Source: Planctomycetota bacterium (GTDB lineage: Bacteria > Planctomycetota > Phycisphaerae > UBA1845). From it: a stretch of 32,037 nucleotides of DNA. Below the pieces are notes generated by a model. The model had not been told where the DNA came from. It did no database searches and saw nothing but the letters and a program-made list of their open reading frames with translations. The stretch is from NCBI GenBank assembly GCA_029558835.1, contig JAKQDH010000050.1, positions 1-32,037 of the forward strand, given 5' to 3'. Positions 6,568 to 14,217 of this stretch are shown here, piece by piece. Position 1 is the first letter of the stretch. Each line of letters opens with the position of its first letter. Position numbers and translations under genes: made by a program.

Positions 6568-7398
6568 TCACGCCCGCCGCGTCCATTCCGGCCCGGCGTA
6601 CTTGGCGCCCAGCTCAGCCGCCCGGTGCAACTCGGCCGGCGTCCAGTCGCTGGCCTCGAGCGCGCAGCCCGTGGCGCGCGCGAACTCCTGCGGCAACCGC
6701 GCGCGCACGTCGCGCACCAGGGCGTCGAACGCCAGCGCCGGCACGGCCGTCGGCTGTTGCGGAAAGCGGTTGCCCAGGATGATCGACCCGTGTTGCAGGA
6801 CGGCCAGGCGCGTTCGGCGCTGGGCGCTGCCGGCGATCTTGTCCGCGCCGAGCAGCACGTCAAACTCGTGCCGGCGCGCGAAGCAGAAGAACGGCCCGCG
6901 CGTGGGCCCCGAATCATCAGTGACGCCGCTGAGGTGGGGTGTAGCCTGTCCGTCGGCACCGGGCGCAGGTGCCTGCCCGTGCACGCCGGGCCCGGATGTC
7001 CGCGTCCCCGCGTCCTCGCGCACGGTCGGCAGGCGGCCCAGCGTGGCGATGACGGCCGCGTGGGCGAGTTCGTACAGGTGGTTGGGTCCGCCGGCCAGCA
7101 GCGGGTGCGTCAGCGGCAGCGCCAGGGCGTACGTTACTTCCAGATCATGGAGAATGGCTCCCCCACCCGTCAACCGGCGCACCACGGGCAACCGGCAGAG
7201 GGGTTCCGTAAGCGCGAGGTAATCCGCGAAGCGCTGGAAGTAGCCCAGCGAAATCGTCGGCGGGTCCCATTGGTACACGCGCAAAGTAGGCGGCGCTTCG
7301 CGCTGCTCCACCGCCTGCAGCAGCGCCTCGTCGCGGGCCATGTTCGTCGGCCCGTCAAGAGCTTCGTCCAGCAACAGCCGGATGCCTCCGTCACTCAT
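6568..7398 (-). CDS. Lipoyl/octanoyl protein transferase, LipM/LplA family
   Basis: This 276-residue protein has the BPL/LplA/LipB catalytic fold. Visible motifs are RRLTGGGAILHD (74-85), an EVTYALALP strand and GADKIAGSAQRR (184-195), whose K187 contacts the lipoyl or octanoyl adenylate in the family, then LQHGSIIL. A cysteine in FFCF (C172) lies where LipM-type octanoyltransferases carry their nucleophile, so octanoyl transfer to GcvH or another lipoyl domain is favoured over ATP-dependent lipoate ligation. That choice is inference. A 40-residue Gly/Pro-rich stretch (about 128-168) looks like an insertion. The C-terminus KYAGPEWTRR matches the family. The ATG at 7398 has no clear ribosome binding site. 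Confidence 0.85.
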   Translation of the reverse strand: MSDGGIRLLLDEALDGPTNMARDEALLQAVEQREAPPTLRVYQWDPPTISLGYFQRFADYLALTEPLCRLPVVRRLTGGGAILHDLEVTYALALPLTHPLLAGGPNHLYELAHAAVIATLGRLPTVREDAGTRTSGPGVHGQAPAPGADGQATPHLSGVTDDSGPTRGPFFCFARRHEFDVLLGADKIAGSAQRRTRLAVLQHGSIILGNRFPQQPTAVPALAFDALVRDVRARLPQEFARATGCALEASDWTPAELHRAAELGAKYAGPEWTRRA

Positions 7399-7431
7399 GG
7401 GCGACGCGTACCCCCTCAGGCCTCGTGCGTA

Positions 7432-7610
7432 AGTAGTCGGTTCTCAATTGTCGGTCCTCGATCGTCAGCCGGTAACCGAAAGCTGTCGGCCATAAGCTAT
7501 AAGCTGTCAGCTTTCAGCCATCACCTATCAGTTGTCATTCCGCGCCGGCACGCGTCGGGTTCCTGTTGCGTCCTTCATTCGCTCTTCGCCATTCGACATT
7601 CGCCATTCCG
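7432..7610. repeat. Composite repeat B: 15 heptads plus ATTCG-rich tract
   Basis: Fifteen in-phase 7-bp units, several degenerate, run from 7432 to 7536. After an unrelated 35-bp stretch, ATTCGCTCTTCGCCATTCG and ATTCGCCATTCCGCGGTGG follow at about 7577-7615. The linker CCTCTTGCCTCTTG seen in copies A and C is missing here. Together with copy C it fills the 320-bp spacer between the LipM-like gene and phoR, in which I see no gene. Confidence 0.75.
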
Positions 7611-7633
7611 CGGTGGGCGGTGCCCGTGCGACG

Positions 7634-7743
7634 AGTTCTCAGCTATCAGTTTTCAGTTCTCAGTCGTCAGTGGAACGCCCAGTCCCCTCCTCTTGCCTCT
7701 TGCCTTCCCCTTCATTCGCTATTCGATCTTCGCTATTCCGCGG
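7634..7743. repeat. Composite repeat C: 5 heptads plus ATTCG-rich tract, overlapping the phoR end
   Basis: Five in-phase heptads (7634-7668) are followed by CCCCTCCTCTTGCCTCTTG (7684-7702) and ATTCGCTATTCG units to about 7737, then CCGCGGTGG as in copy B. On the minus strand the ATTCG part encodes the last residues (about GIAKIE) and the stop codon of phoR. Confidence 0.75.
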
Positions 7744-9662
7744 TGGTTCGCCGCGGGCGGCTGCGGGACGCGCACCGTGATGCGGGTACCTTGTCCTACC
7801 ACAGACTCTAAGGTGACGGTGCCGCCCAGGGCCGCCACCGCGTGCCGCACGATGGACAGGCCCAGACCGGTCCCGCGCTGCGCGCCGGATCGTGAGCGGG
7901 CGACCTGGTAGAACCGCTCGAACACCCGGCTCTGCTCCTCCGGCGGGATTCCGCAACCGGTGTCCTCGACGCAGAGCACAAAGCCGCCGGGTTCGGGGCG
8001 GCAGCTCACGGCGATGCGCCCGCCGTCGGGCGTGAACTTGACGGCGTTGTCCACGAGATTATCGAGGATGAGGCGCAGCAGGCGTTCGTTCGCCATCACC
8101 GCCTGACACTCCGGCGCCACTTCGGCGTGCCAGTGCAGCTTCCTGCCTGCCAACTGCTCATGCAGCCGTTCGCCCATTTCCGCCAGGACCGCCTCGACCG
8201 GAAACGGCGCGGGCTCCAACCGGGTCGCGCCCGACTCCAGCCGGGACAGGTCCAGCAGGTCCCGCACCAGGTCCTCGAGGCGGCGGCAATGCCGCGCGAT
8301 GACTTCCAGCCACCGCCGGGCACCCTCGCGTTCGCTGTCGGCACCCAGGCTCAGCAGCGTATCCACGGCCGCTCGGATGGCCGCCAGCGGCGTCCGCAGC
8401 TCGTGCGAGGCATTCACCACGAAGTCACTCTTGACCTGGAGCGTGCGGGCGAGGTCGGTGATGTCGGTCAACACGAGCAGACGCCCGATGCTGTCCTCTC
8501 CCAGCAAGCCTCCCCGTGCGGCAACATCGAGTCGACCCTCGCGACGAGCGAAGCCCGGCAGGACGATGTCCGTGGCGCGGGCGAGCAGCGTGACCTCGCC
8601 CCCGCCGCGCTGAATGGTCACCCGCCGTTCGTCCACGGCCCCGCTCCCCGTCGCGCCGGTCTGCCCCCCACCGGGCCCGGCGAGCTCCGCAGGGGCGCGC
8701 TGCACTTGCAGCATCTCCTGCAACTCGTGCTGGGGAACCACGCGCTCCACGGTCAACTCCGGCAGACGCTCCAGGTTGCCCGTGGAGGACACCGACAGCC
8801 CCAGCAGCCGGGTAGCCGCCGGGTTGATGAGCACGATCCGCCCCTCCTCTGCCGCCACGATGACACCTTCGTGAAGCTGGGCTTGCAGCGACTCGAGCGT
8901 GCGCCGCTGGCGGTAGTTGGTCTCCAACTGACCGGCCAGATGATCGCGCATGGCGTTCAGCGCCCGTCCCAGTTCCGCCAGTTCATCCGCGCCGGAAATG
9001 GGTGCCCGCGAGGCAAGGTTCCCCTCGGACAGGCTCCGCGCCGTCGCGGTGATGCGCGCGATCGGTCGGCTCCACAAGCGCGCCAACCCCAGGGCGAGCA
9101 GAACCGCCGCGGCCACTACGATCAGCACGATGCGCCAGGCAAGCTGCCGGGCCTCCGCGCCTCCGCCCAGGACTGTGCGCAGGCAGGCGGCGACCCGCAC
9201 CGTGCCCAAAGTCGGGTCGCCGGGACCAACCCGCCGGGCGACGTACGTGAGGTCGCGGCCGCTTGCCACCGACCACCGGGTCGCGTTCCCCCACCCGGTT
9301 TGCAGGGCCTCGCGGATTTCGGGCAACCCGGTCAGCGGCTCTCCGCCGGCGGCATCCCCGGTGGTGTCCACGAGCACGCGCCCGGTCGCGTCCGTGAGGG
9401 TCACCTCGATGCCGTGGCGTTCCTCGCCCCCGAGCGTCCTCGCCCACTCCTCCAGGGCGAGCGGCTCGCCGCGCAGAGCGTGGATTTCCCACTCGTTGCG
9501 CACCAGGTCGGCGTGCGTGCGCAGGTACTGCAGCGAGTCTTCCGCGTGAAAGCGGTCGAAGGACCTCAGGACCAGGTAGACGCACAGGCCCACCACCGCC
9601 ACCAGCAGCAGCGCATTGCCCAGGAACAGCTTCCAGAAGAACTTGCCCAGCCCGCGTCTCAT
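7719..9662 (-). CDS. phoR: Sensor histidine kinase PhoR
   Basis: This is the membrane kinase that phosphorylates PhoB when phosphate is scarce. The 647 residues contain TM1 (about 11-32), an extracytoplasmic domain (33-175), TM2 (176-195), HAMP (196-248), a PAS-like domain (about 252-410), HisKA with phospho-acceptor H420 in NASHELRTPL, and the ATPase domain. The N box is NLVDNAVKFT (535-544), G1 is EDTGCGIP, the F box is FERFYQ and G2 is GTGLGLSIV. Unlike E. coli PhoR it has a sizeable periplasmic domain, as in many other phyla. A low-complexity Gly/Ala stretch interrupts the PAS region at 328-343. The last residues are encoded by repeat C. It is the last gene of a phoB-DUF47-PiT-phoR run, which supports the assignment over other histidine kinases. 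Confidence 0.9.
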   Translation of the reverse strand: MRRGLGKFFWKLFLGNALLLVAVVGLCVYLVLRSFDRFHAEDSLQYLRTHADLVRNEWEIHALRGEPLALEEWARTLGGEERHGIEVTLTDATGRVLVDTTGDAAGGEPLTGLPEIREALQTGWGNATRWSVASGRDLTYVARRVGPGDPTLGTVRVAACLRTVLGGGAEARQLAWRIVLIVVAAAVLLALGLARLWSRPIARITATARSLSEGNLASRAPISGADELAELGRALNAMRDHLAGQLETNYRQRRTLESLQAQLHEGVIVAAEEGRIVLINPAATRLLGLSVSSTGNLERLPELTVERVVPQHELQEMLQVQRAPAELAGPGGGQTGATGSGAVDERRVTIQRGGGEVTLLARATDIVLPGFARREGRLDVAARGGLLGEDSIGRLLVLTDITDLARTLQVKSDFVVNASHELRTPLAAIRAAVDTLLSLGADSEREGARRWLEVIARHCRRLEDLVRDLLDLSRLESGATRLEPAPFPVEAVLAEMGERLHEQLAGRKLHWHAEVAPECQAVMANERLLRLILDNLVDNAVKFTPDGGRIAVSCRPEPGGFVLCVEDTGCGIPPEEQSRVFERFYQVARSRSGAQRGTGLGLSIVRHAVAALGGTVTLESVVGQGTRITVRVPQPPAANHRGIAKIE

Positions 9663-9760
9663 ACATCAGTGTCATGGTCGGCACGTGGCGTGCGGACGCC
9701 GTATCCTACTCGGCGGAACCCGCGAATCCAGCCGGTCCCCGTCGGCGTCGCCCCCCTTGC

Positions 9761-10801
9761 TCACGGGGCGACGATGACGTGGGCGACCGTCCGGGTGATG
9801 ACGACGTAGAACAGCGCCGCCAGGGCGGCCGCCGCCGGCAGCGTCAGCACCCAGGCGGTGATGATGTGCCCGCCCACGCCCCACCGCACCGCCCGCATCC
9901 GCCGGACGATGCCGACGCCGAAGATGCCGCCGGTGATGGTGTGCGTCGTGCTCACCGGGATGCCCAGCAGGGACAGCCCGATAATGGTCACGCCGCCGCC
10001 GGTCTCGGCCGCGAAGCCGTCGAACGGCTGCAACTTCGTCACCTTGTGCCCCAGCGTGTGGATGACCTTCGAGCCGCCCATGTAGGTGCCCATGGCGATC
10101 GCCCCGTGGCAGCTTAAGATGATCCACCAACGCAGATGCCCCTCGGAGGTGCCATCCAGCGTGGCGTAGGCCCGCAACACCGGCACACTGAGCAGCAGGG
10201 CCAGGATGATCCCCATCGTCTTCTGTGCGTCGTTGAGGCCGTGGCTGAGGCTGTAGCCGGCGGCCGAGAGCAACTGCAACCACCGGAACGTCGCGTCCAC
10301 CCGCCGCGGACGCTTGTGGCGCACGATCCACATGGTGACGATCATGATCAGCGCGGCGATGGCTAGGCCGAGCAGCGGTGAGAAGACGATGAAGAAGGCC
10401 ACCGCGCCGAGCTTGCTCCAGATGAGGGCGCCCAAGCCGGCTTTGACCAAAGCAGCCCCCGCCAGACCGCCGATCAAGGCGTGCGAGACGCTGATGGGCA
10501 GACCGAAGTGCGTGCAGATGGCCGTCCAGACGATCCCCGCCAGCAGCGTCGCCAGCACCAAGTGCGGGTCCACCACCACGGGATCGATGAGCCCCTTGCC
10601 GATGGTGGAGGCCACCTGGGTCTCAAAGAAGAAGGCGGCGATGAAGTTGAAGAACGCCGCCCACAGCACCGCCAGCCGCGGCGGCAGCACGCGGGTCGCC
10701 ACCACCGTGGCGATCGAGTTCGCCGCGTCGTTCATGCCGTTGTAGAAATCGAAAACCAGCGCCACCAAGACGATGAGAATGACGTAGACAACCAGGCTCA
10801 T
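9761..10801 (-). CDS. pit: PiT-family inorganic phosphate transporter
   Basis: This is a low-affinity, cation-coupled phosphate permease of the inner membrane. Its 346 residues are almost entirely hydrophobic helices. The two family signature repeats are visible near the N-terminus (FYNGMNDAANSIATVVATRV) and in the second half (SHGLNDAQKTMGIILAL), together with GLPISVSHALIGG and GIPVSTTHTITGG. Length and architecture fit bacterial PiT proteins. It starts 11 bases after the stop of a DUF47/PhoU-like gene, the usual partner of PiT, and lies between phoB and phoR. Co-regulation by PhoB is therefore likely but not shown. Confidence 0.95.
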   Translation of the reverse strand: MSLVVYVILIVLVALVFDFYNGMNDAANSIATVVATRVLPPRLAVLWAAFFNFIAAFFFETQVASTIGKGLIDPVVVDPHLVLATLLAGIVWTAICTHFGLPISVSHALIGGLAGAALVKAGLGALIWSKLGAVAFFIVFSPLLGLAIAALIMIVTMWIVRHKRPRRVDATFRWLQLLSAAGYSLSHGLNDAQKTMGIILALLLSVPVLRAYATLDGTSEGHLRWWIILSCHGAIAMGTYMGGSKVIHTLGHKVTKLQPFDGFAAETGGGVTIIGLSLLGIPVSTTHTITGGIFGVGIVRRMRAVRWGVGGHIITAWVLTLPAAAALAALFYVVITRTVAHVIVAP

Positions 10802-10812
10802 GCTCGGGGGGC

Positions 10813-11436
10813 TCAGGCGTTCTTGAGTTTGATCGCCTCAATGATGTTGGCGACGTCCTCGCACTTGTCGATCGAACGCTCGGTCAGGTCGTAGATCTCC
10901 TTCCACTTCATGGCTTCGGAGAAACTGGCGGCGGTCTCGTACAGATCCACGGCCGCCGCGTGGTTGATCTCGTCGCCGGCGTTCTCCAGTTGGTGAATCT
11001 CGATCAGGTGGGCGTGGAGACCGTCGGGCTTCTTGAGGTTCCGCAGCTCGCGGATGGCGGCGGCCGCCTCATGACACGCCCGCCCCAGCACCTCGCTCAT
11101 CCGCACCAGCCACGGGGTCGGCTGCGGAATCTGGTACATGGTCAGCCGCTTGGTGGCCGCGTCCATCTCGTCGATCACGTCGTCGATCCGCTTCATCAGC
11201 GTGTAGATGTCCTCGCGGTCGAACGGCGTGATGAACGTAGTGTCGAGCTTGTGCAGCGTCCGCCGGGTCACGTCGTCCCCGGCGTGCTCGAGCTGGCGGA
11301 TTTCCGCCACGTGCCTGTCGCGGGCCGTGTAGTCCGCCAGCAGCCCGACAAAGGCGTCACCGGCCCGGATCAGCAGGTCGGCCGCCTCGTCAAAAAGGTC
11401 GAAAAACCGCATATCCCGCGGAATGATGCTGAACAA
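10813..11436 (-). CDS. DUF47/PhoU-like PiT accessory protein
   Basis: This is a cytoplasmic helical-bundle protein of the DUF47 family, distantly related to PhoU and usually encoded beside PiT transporters, whose activity it is thought to modulate. From the TTG at 11436 it has 207 residues and starts FSIIPRDMRFFDLFDEAADL, the normal family N-terminus. GGGAG lies seven bases upstream. A longer in-frame start at 11526 would add 30 low-complexity residues and is rejected. Acidic metal-binding-type helices are visible, for example LMKRIDDVIDEMDAATKRL and IEIHQLENAGDEI. It precedes the PiT gene by 11 bases. Confidence 0.88.
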   Translation of the reverse strand: MFSIIPRDMRFFDLFDEAADLLIRAGDAFVGLLADYTARDRHVAEIRQLEHAGDDVTRRTLHKLDTTFITPFDREDIYTLMKRIDDVIDEMDAATKRLTMYQIPQPTPWLVRMSEVLGRACHEAAAAIRELRNLKKPDGLHAHLIEIHQLENAGDEINHAAAVDLYETAASFSEAMKWKEIYDLTERSIDKCEDVANIIEAIKLKNA

Positions 11437-11536
11437 CGCGTCGCTCCCGTCGCCGCCGCGCGCAGGGGCAGCCTCCCTATCTTCACTCCCGCCTGGGGCC
11501 GGCGGGCGTCCACGATTCAGCAGCACCCTACATACA

Positions 11537-11554
11537 CCGCCGGGCCACCGGCGG
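11537..11554. other. Perfect 7-bp GC hairpin in the phoB-DUF47 spacer
   Basis: CCGCCGG and CCGGCGG flank a GCCA loop. It lies in the 276-bp gap between the phoB stop and the DUF47 start. No T-tract follows on the minus strand, so it could be an attenuator or an mRNA-stabilising structure rather than a classical terminator. Nothing else is seen in this gap. Confidence 0.35.
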
Positions 11555-11712
11555 CAAGCGGGAATTGTGAAAACCGGTTCATCCTGAAGGGGGTGCCGAC
11601 GACGTGACCCCGTGCCGACCCGCTACGCCGTGCTCGACGCGCCGATGCCCGGTTCCCGCGGCCATGCTTCGCCCCGGGCCCGGCGCCCCGAAGGCCGCGC
11701 CAGGCGGCGTTC

Positions 11713-12444
11713 TCATTCGGCGCCGTCTTGCTCGGCGCGGGGAGCACGCACGGTGTAACCGACCCCGCGCACGGTTTGAATCCAACCCGCGGCGGGACCC
11801 AGCTTCTTGCGCAGAGCGGTGATGTGCACGTCAATGGTGCGGTCCGCCACGGCCGCCCCCGTCCCGCACATCAAGTCAAGCAGGGTGTTGCGCTCGAGCA
11901 CGCGCCCGGGGCGCACCAGGAGGGCCCGCAACAGCTTGAACTCGGTCGCCGTGAGTATAACGGCTTGGTCCTCGACGGCGACCTCGTGGCGGCTGGCCAC
12001 CAGCCGGATGGGACCCGCGCTCAGCGCGTCCGGCTCGTCCGCGCGCATCTCCAGGCGACGCAACAACGCCCCCACGCGCGCCACGAGGACCTTCATCGAG
12101 AACGGCTTGGTGACGTAGTCGTCGGCACCCAGGGCGAAGCCGACCAACTGATCGACCTCCTCCACCTTCGCGGTGAGCATCATCACCGGAATGGAGGCCG
12201 TCGCCGGGTCACGCTTGAGCTGTGCCACCACCTCGTCACCCGACTTGCCCGGCAGCATCCGGTCCAGAATGATGAGGTTCGGCGGCGTGCGCCGCACCAC
12301 GTGCAGCGCGAGGTCGCCGCTGGGCACGCCGCTGCAATCGTACCCTTCCTTCTGCAGATTGAAGCAGATCATCTCGGCCAGGTCGACTTCATCCTCGACG
12401 ACCAGGACCTGCTTACGACGCTGCTTGGGAGATGCCCCCGTCAT
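11713..12444 (-). CDS. phoB: Phosphate regulon response regulator PhoB
   Basis: This is an OmpR/PhoB-class transcription factor activated by PhoR. From the ATG at 12444 it has 243 residues. The receiver domain (about 11-125) shows the acidic pocket VVEDE, phospho-acceptor D61 in IILDRMLPG, the T switch in MMLTAK and K113 in VTKPF. The winged-helix DNA-binding domain follows (about 145-235), with TATEFKLLRALLVRPGRV, RTIDVHITALRKKLG and IQTVRGVGYTV. The longer open frame upstream lacks any domain and is rejected. It is divergent from pstSCAB-phoU and heads the run that includes PiT and phoR. The usual DLMLPG around the acceptor reads DRMLPG here. Confidence 0.92.
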   Translation of the reverse strand: MTGASPKQRRKQVLVVEDEVDLAEMICFNLQKEGYDCSGVPSGDLALHVVRRTPPNLIILDRMLPGKSGDEVVAQLKRDPATASIPVMMLTAKVEEVDQLVGFALGADDYVTKPFSMKVLVARVGALLRRLEMRADEPDALSAGPIRLVASRHEVAVEDQAVILTATEFKLLRALLVRPGRVLERNTLLDLMCGTGAAVADRTIDVHITALRKKLGPAAGWIQTVRGVGYTVRAPRAEQDGAE

Positions 12445-12485
12445 GGATGTTGTGCAAGGCCCACGGTCGTTCCCGCCGCTGGGAT

Positions 12486-12541
12486 CCGGCGGACGACGGC
12501 ACCCGACCCGACCGGCGCCTGCCCCGCCCAGCGTCCGCCGG
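12486..12541. other. 10-bp perfect inverted repeat in the phoB leader
   Basis: CCGGCGGACG at 12486-12495 pairs with CGTCCGCCGG at 12532-12541 around a 36-base loop. It lies about 40-100 bases upstream of the phoB ATG, downstream of the candidate promoter, so it could form in the leader RNA. Its function is unknown. Confidence 0.35.
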
Positions 12542-12570
12542 CCGTGCTCCATCCAGCCGCTTTCCTGCGC

Positions 12571-12599
12571 ATTGTCCAACCTAGCACGCCGCGCGCCAA
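12571..12599 (-). promoter_or_regulatory. Candidate phoB promoter
   Basis: On the minus strand TTGGCG (12594-12599) and GACAAT (12571-12576) are separated by exactly 17 bases. Each matches four of six consensus positions. It lies about 130 bases upstream of the phoB start. This is weak evidence in GC-rich DNA. Confidence 0.35.
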
Positions 12600-12622
12600 C
12601 CCCTCGCAGCCTGTTGAGGAAG

Positions 12623-12649
12623 TAACGTCGGCCCCCCGCAGCCGACGTA
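12623..12649. repeat. GTCGGCC palindromic spacer element, copy 1
   Basis: This is an inverted repeat with arms ACGTCGGC and GCCGACGT around a C-rich loop. It is one of five related palindromes in this window, all in spacers. Its left flank (CCTGTTGAGGAAGTAA) resembles the left flank of the copy at 19680. Confidence 0.7.
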
Positions 12650-12756
12650 GAGGGTCTCCGGGCACCGGCCCTCAAAGCATCAATTGCGGTCCAACCGTCT
12701 TTCAGCAACCTGCTGGCGCGGCGCCCGTTGGCGGTCCCGCGCCCGCCCGCGCCCTC

Positions 12757-12774
12757 CTTAACACCGTCTTAGCG
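12757..12774 (+). promoter_or_regulatory. Weak candidate Pho box in the phoB/pstS divergent spacer
   Basis: CTTAACA and CTTAGCG are two similar 7-mers spaced 11 bases apart by CCGT, the helical-turn spacing expected for PhoB/PhoP direct repeats. The site is AT-richer than its surroundings and lies 313 bases from the phoB start and 410 from the pstS start. Lineage-specific Pho boxes are not known to me here, so this is a guess from spacing and context. Confidence 0.3.
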
Positions 12775-12944
12775 ATTACTGAATACGAAGCCAATCCTGA
12801 GGTACGACAATGCCACGGCTCACCGGCTTGGCCCGCGGGCCCAACGGCGGCACCGGCGTCGCGCCCGTGAGCCCAGCGAGGCGACGTCGCTGCCGTAGGA
12901 GCAGTTGCCGCCGTAGCGAACAAGGAAGGCAAGAGGGAGGCGGA

Positions 12945-12959
12945 GGGCAGGCTCTGCCC
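12945..12959. repeat. GGGCAG hairpin element, copy 1
   Basis: GGGCAG-GCT-CTGCCC is a perfect 6-bp hairpin. The reverse-complement version occurs at 20545-20559. Both are in spacers, suggesting a small dispersed palindrome family. Confidence 0.5.
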
Positions 12960-12994
12960 GCCGCGCCATGGCGAGGGCGGAACGCAAGATGCGG

Positions 12995-13020
12995 TAGCGT
13001 CGGCCTCCCGCGGCCGATGT
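12995..13020. repeat. GTCGGCC palindromic spacer element, copy 2
   Basis: TAGCGTCGGCC and GGCCGATGT form a near-perfect inverted repeat. It is the second copy of this family inside the single phoB-pstS spacer. Confidence 0.65.
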
Positions 13021-13057
13021 GGTGTGCCGACGGAGTGGCCGGCTGGCAGAGAGCAAT

Positions 13058-13141
13058 GCACCACGGAGGCATGAGGACACAGAGAAGAGCAAGGTCCGGG
13101 CACGTGCATCTTCTCCCCTGGTCTCCGTGCCTCCGTGGTGC
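13058..13141. repeat. Imperfect inverted repeat of the CACCACGGAGGCA type
   Basis: The left arm (13058-13088) begins GCACCACGGAGGCATGAG and the right arm (13109-13141) ends GTCTCCGTGCCTCCGTGGTG. They could form a stem of about 30 bp with a loop of about 20 bases. From memory, similar CACCACGGAGGCACGGAG spacers are common in many environmental bacterial genomes. It ends 42 bases before the pstS start, so it would be in the leader of that mRNA. The remaining parts of the 12445-13183 spacer show no gene. Confidence 0.7.
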
Positions 13142-13183
13142 CCAAGTGACAAGCCGTAAGTCTTCTCCAGTGAGGATTCCCAC

Positions 13184-14056
13184 ATGAAGAGCAGATGGAT
13201 GATTGCAGTGGTCGGGGCGGCAATGATGGTTGCGTCGGTGTCGGCGTCGCCGCGTGCCGGTGCCCAGTCGCCCGCCGCGGGCACCTCGGCGGAAACCAAG
13301 GCCAAGATCGTCATTGACGGCTCCACCACCGTCGGACCGCTGGCCAAGGCCTTCGCCGAGTACTACATGAGCAATAACCCCGGCGTGAACATCACGGTGA
13401 GTGAATCGGGCAGCGGCAACGGCGCCAAAAGCCTGGTCAACGGCGTCTGCGACGTCGCGACGCTGTCGCGTTTCATGAAGCCGGAGGAATTCAAGGCCGC
13501 CGCCGACAAGGGGCTGCTGCCCGTGGCCCACGTCATCGCCTTCGACGGCATCGCCATCGTCGTGCATCCGGCCAACCCCCTCAGCGGCCTGACGCTCGAG
13601 CAGGTGCGCGACATCTACCTGGGCAAGATCACCAACTGGAAGCAACTGGGCGGCCCCGATCAGGACATCATCGCCATCAGCCGCGACAGCAACAGCGGCA
13701 CCTACGAGACCTTCGAACAGATGGTCATGGACAAGCAGAAGATCGCGCCACGCATTGAGTACGTCGGCAGCAACGGCGCCATCCGTCAGCGCGTCCAGTC
13801 CACCCCAGCCGCCATCGGCTATGTCGGTTTCGGGTTCCTCGACCGGACCGTGAAAGCACTTCCGGTCAACGACGTCCACCCCGACCAGCAGAGCGTGCTG
13901 TCGGGGCGCTACCCGATCGCCCGGCCGTTGTTCATGTTCACCAACGGCTACCCGGCCCTGGGCAGCCACGTGCAGCAGTTCGTCACGCTGTACCTGAGCC
14001 CCAAGGGGCAGGAGATTGTCGAGTCCATCGGGTTCGTCCCGTTGACAAAGTACTGA
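13184..14056 (+). CDS. pstS: Phosphate ABC transporter substrate-binding protein PstS
   Basis: This is the exported high-affinity phosphate-binding protein that delivers Pi to PstCA. It has 290 residues with a Sec-type signal peptide (about 1-27: basic start, hydrophobic core, cleavage probably near AGAQ). No lipobox cysteine is present, so it is soluble or periplasmic. Phosphate-binding segments are visible: DGSTTVGPLAKAFAEYY, SESGSGNGAKSLVNGVCDVA and SRDSNSGTYETFEQ. The ATG at 13184 has GAGGA seven bases upstream. It is the first gene of the rightward pst operon and is separated from pstC by a hairpin-containing gap, which often allows pstS to be expressed more strongly than the permease genes. 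Confidence 0.93.
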   Translation: MKSRWMIAVVGAAMMVASVSASPRAGAQSPAAGTSAETKAKIVIDGSTTVGPLAKAFAEYYMSNNPGVNITVSESGSGNGAKSLVNGVCDVATLSRFMKPEEFKAAADKGLLPVAHVIAFDGIAIVVHPANPLSGLTLEQVRDIYLGKITNWKQLGGPDQDIIAISRDSNSGTYETFEQMVMDKQKIAPRIEYVGSNGAIRQRVQSTPAAIGYVGFGFLDRTVKALPVNDVHPDQQSVLSGRYPIARPLFMFTNGYPALGSHVQQFVTLYLSPKGQEIVESIGFVPLTKY

Positions 14057-14094
14057 ATGGCTCTACCCAATAGGGAAACCAAAGGGCGGAAGGG

Positions 14095-14217
14095 GGTGGC
14101 ATGGCCAAGCCCAGCCCCGCCATGCCTTCCCGCGAACGCCGGGCCTCCTTCCACCACAGCGTGCCGGCGCCTTCGGCTTGGGCATGCCACCCGTGAGCTT
14201 GGGCGTGCCACCCTGCT
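14095..14217. repeat. Inverted and tandem repeats between pstS and pstC
   Basis: GGTGGCATGGCCAAGCCC (14095-14112) is nearly the complement of GGGCTTGGGCATGCCACC-type sequence at 14175-14192. The right arm is itself part of two tandem 21-bp units (14176-14196 and 14197-14217) starting GCTTGGGCATGCCACCC and GCTTGGGCGTGCCACCC. The structure lies just after the pstS stop and could stop or stabilise the pstS transcript. No gene is seen in the 14057-14300 gap. Confidence 0.55.

Noticed and set aside
8127..9809. A 560-codon plus-strand frame opposite phoR
   Set aside because: The phoR strand carries all histidine-kinase motifs; the opposite product is Gln/Arg/His-rich noise.
12445..12708. Upstream extension of phoB to 12708
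   Set aside because: The added 88 residues have no domain and cross a palindromic repeat and a candidate promoter; the receiver domain begins normally from the ATG at 12444.
12810..13187. A 125-codon plus-strand frame before pstS
   Set aside because: It passes through three repeat elements, ends just inside pstS, and its product is low-complexity Arg/Gly sequence.
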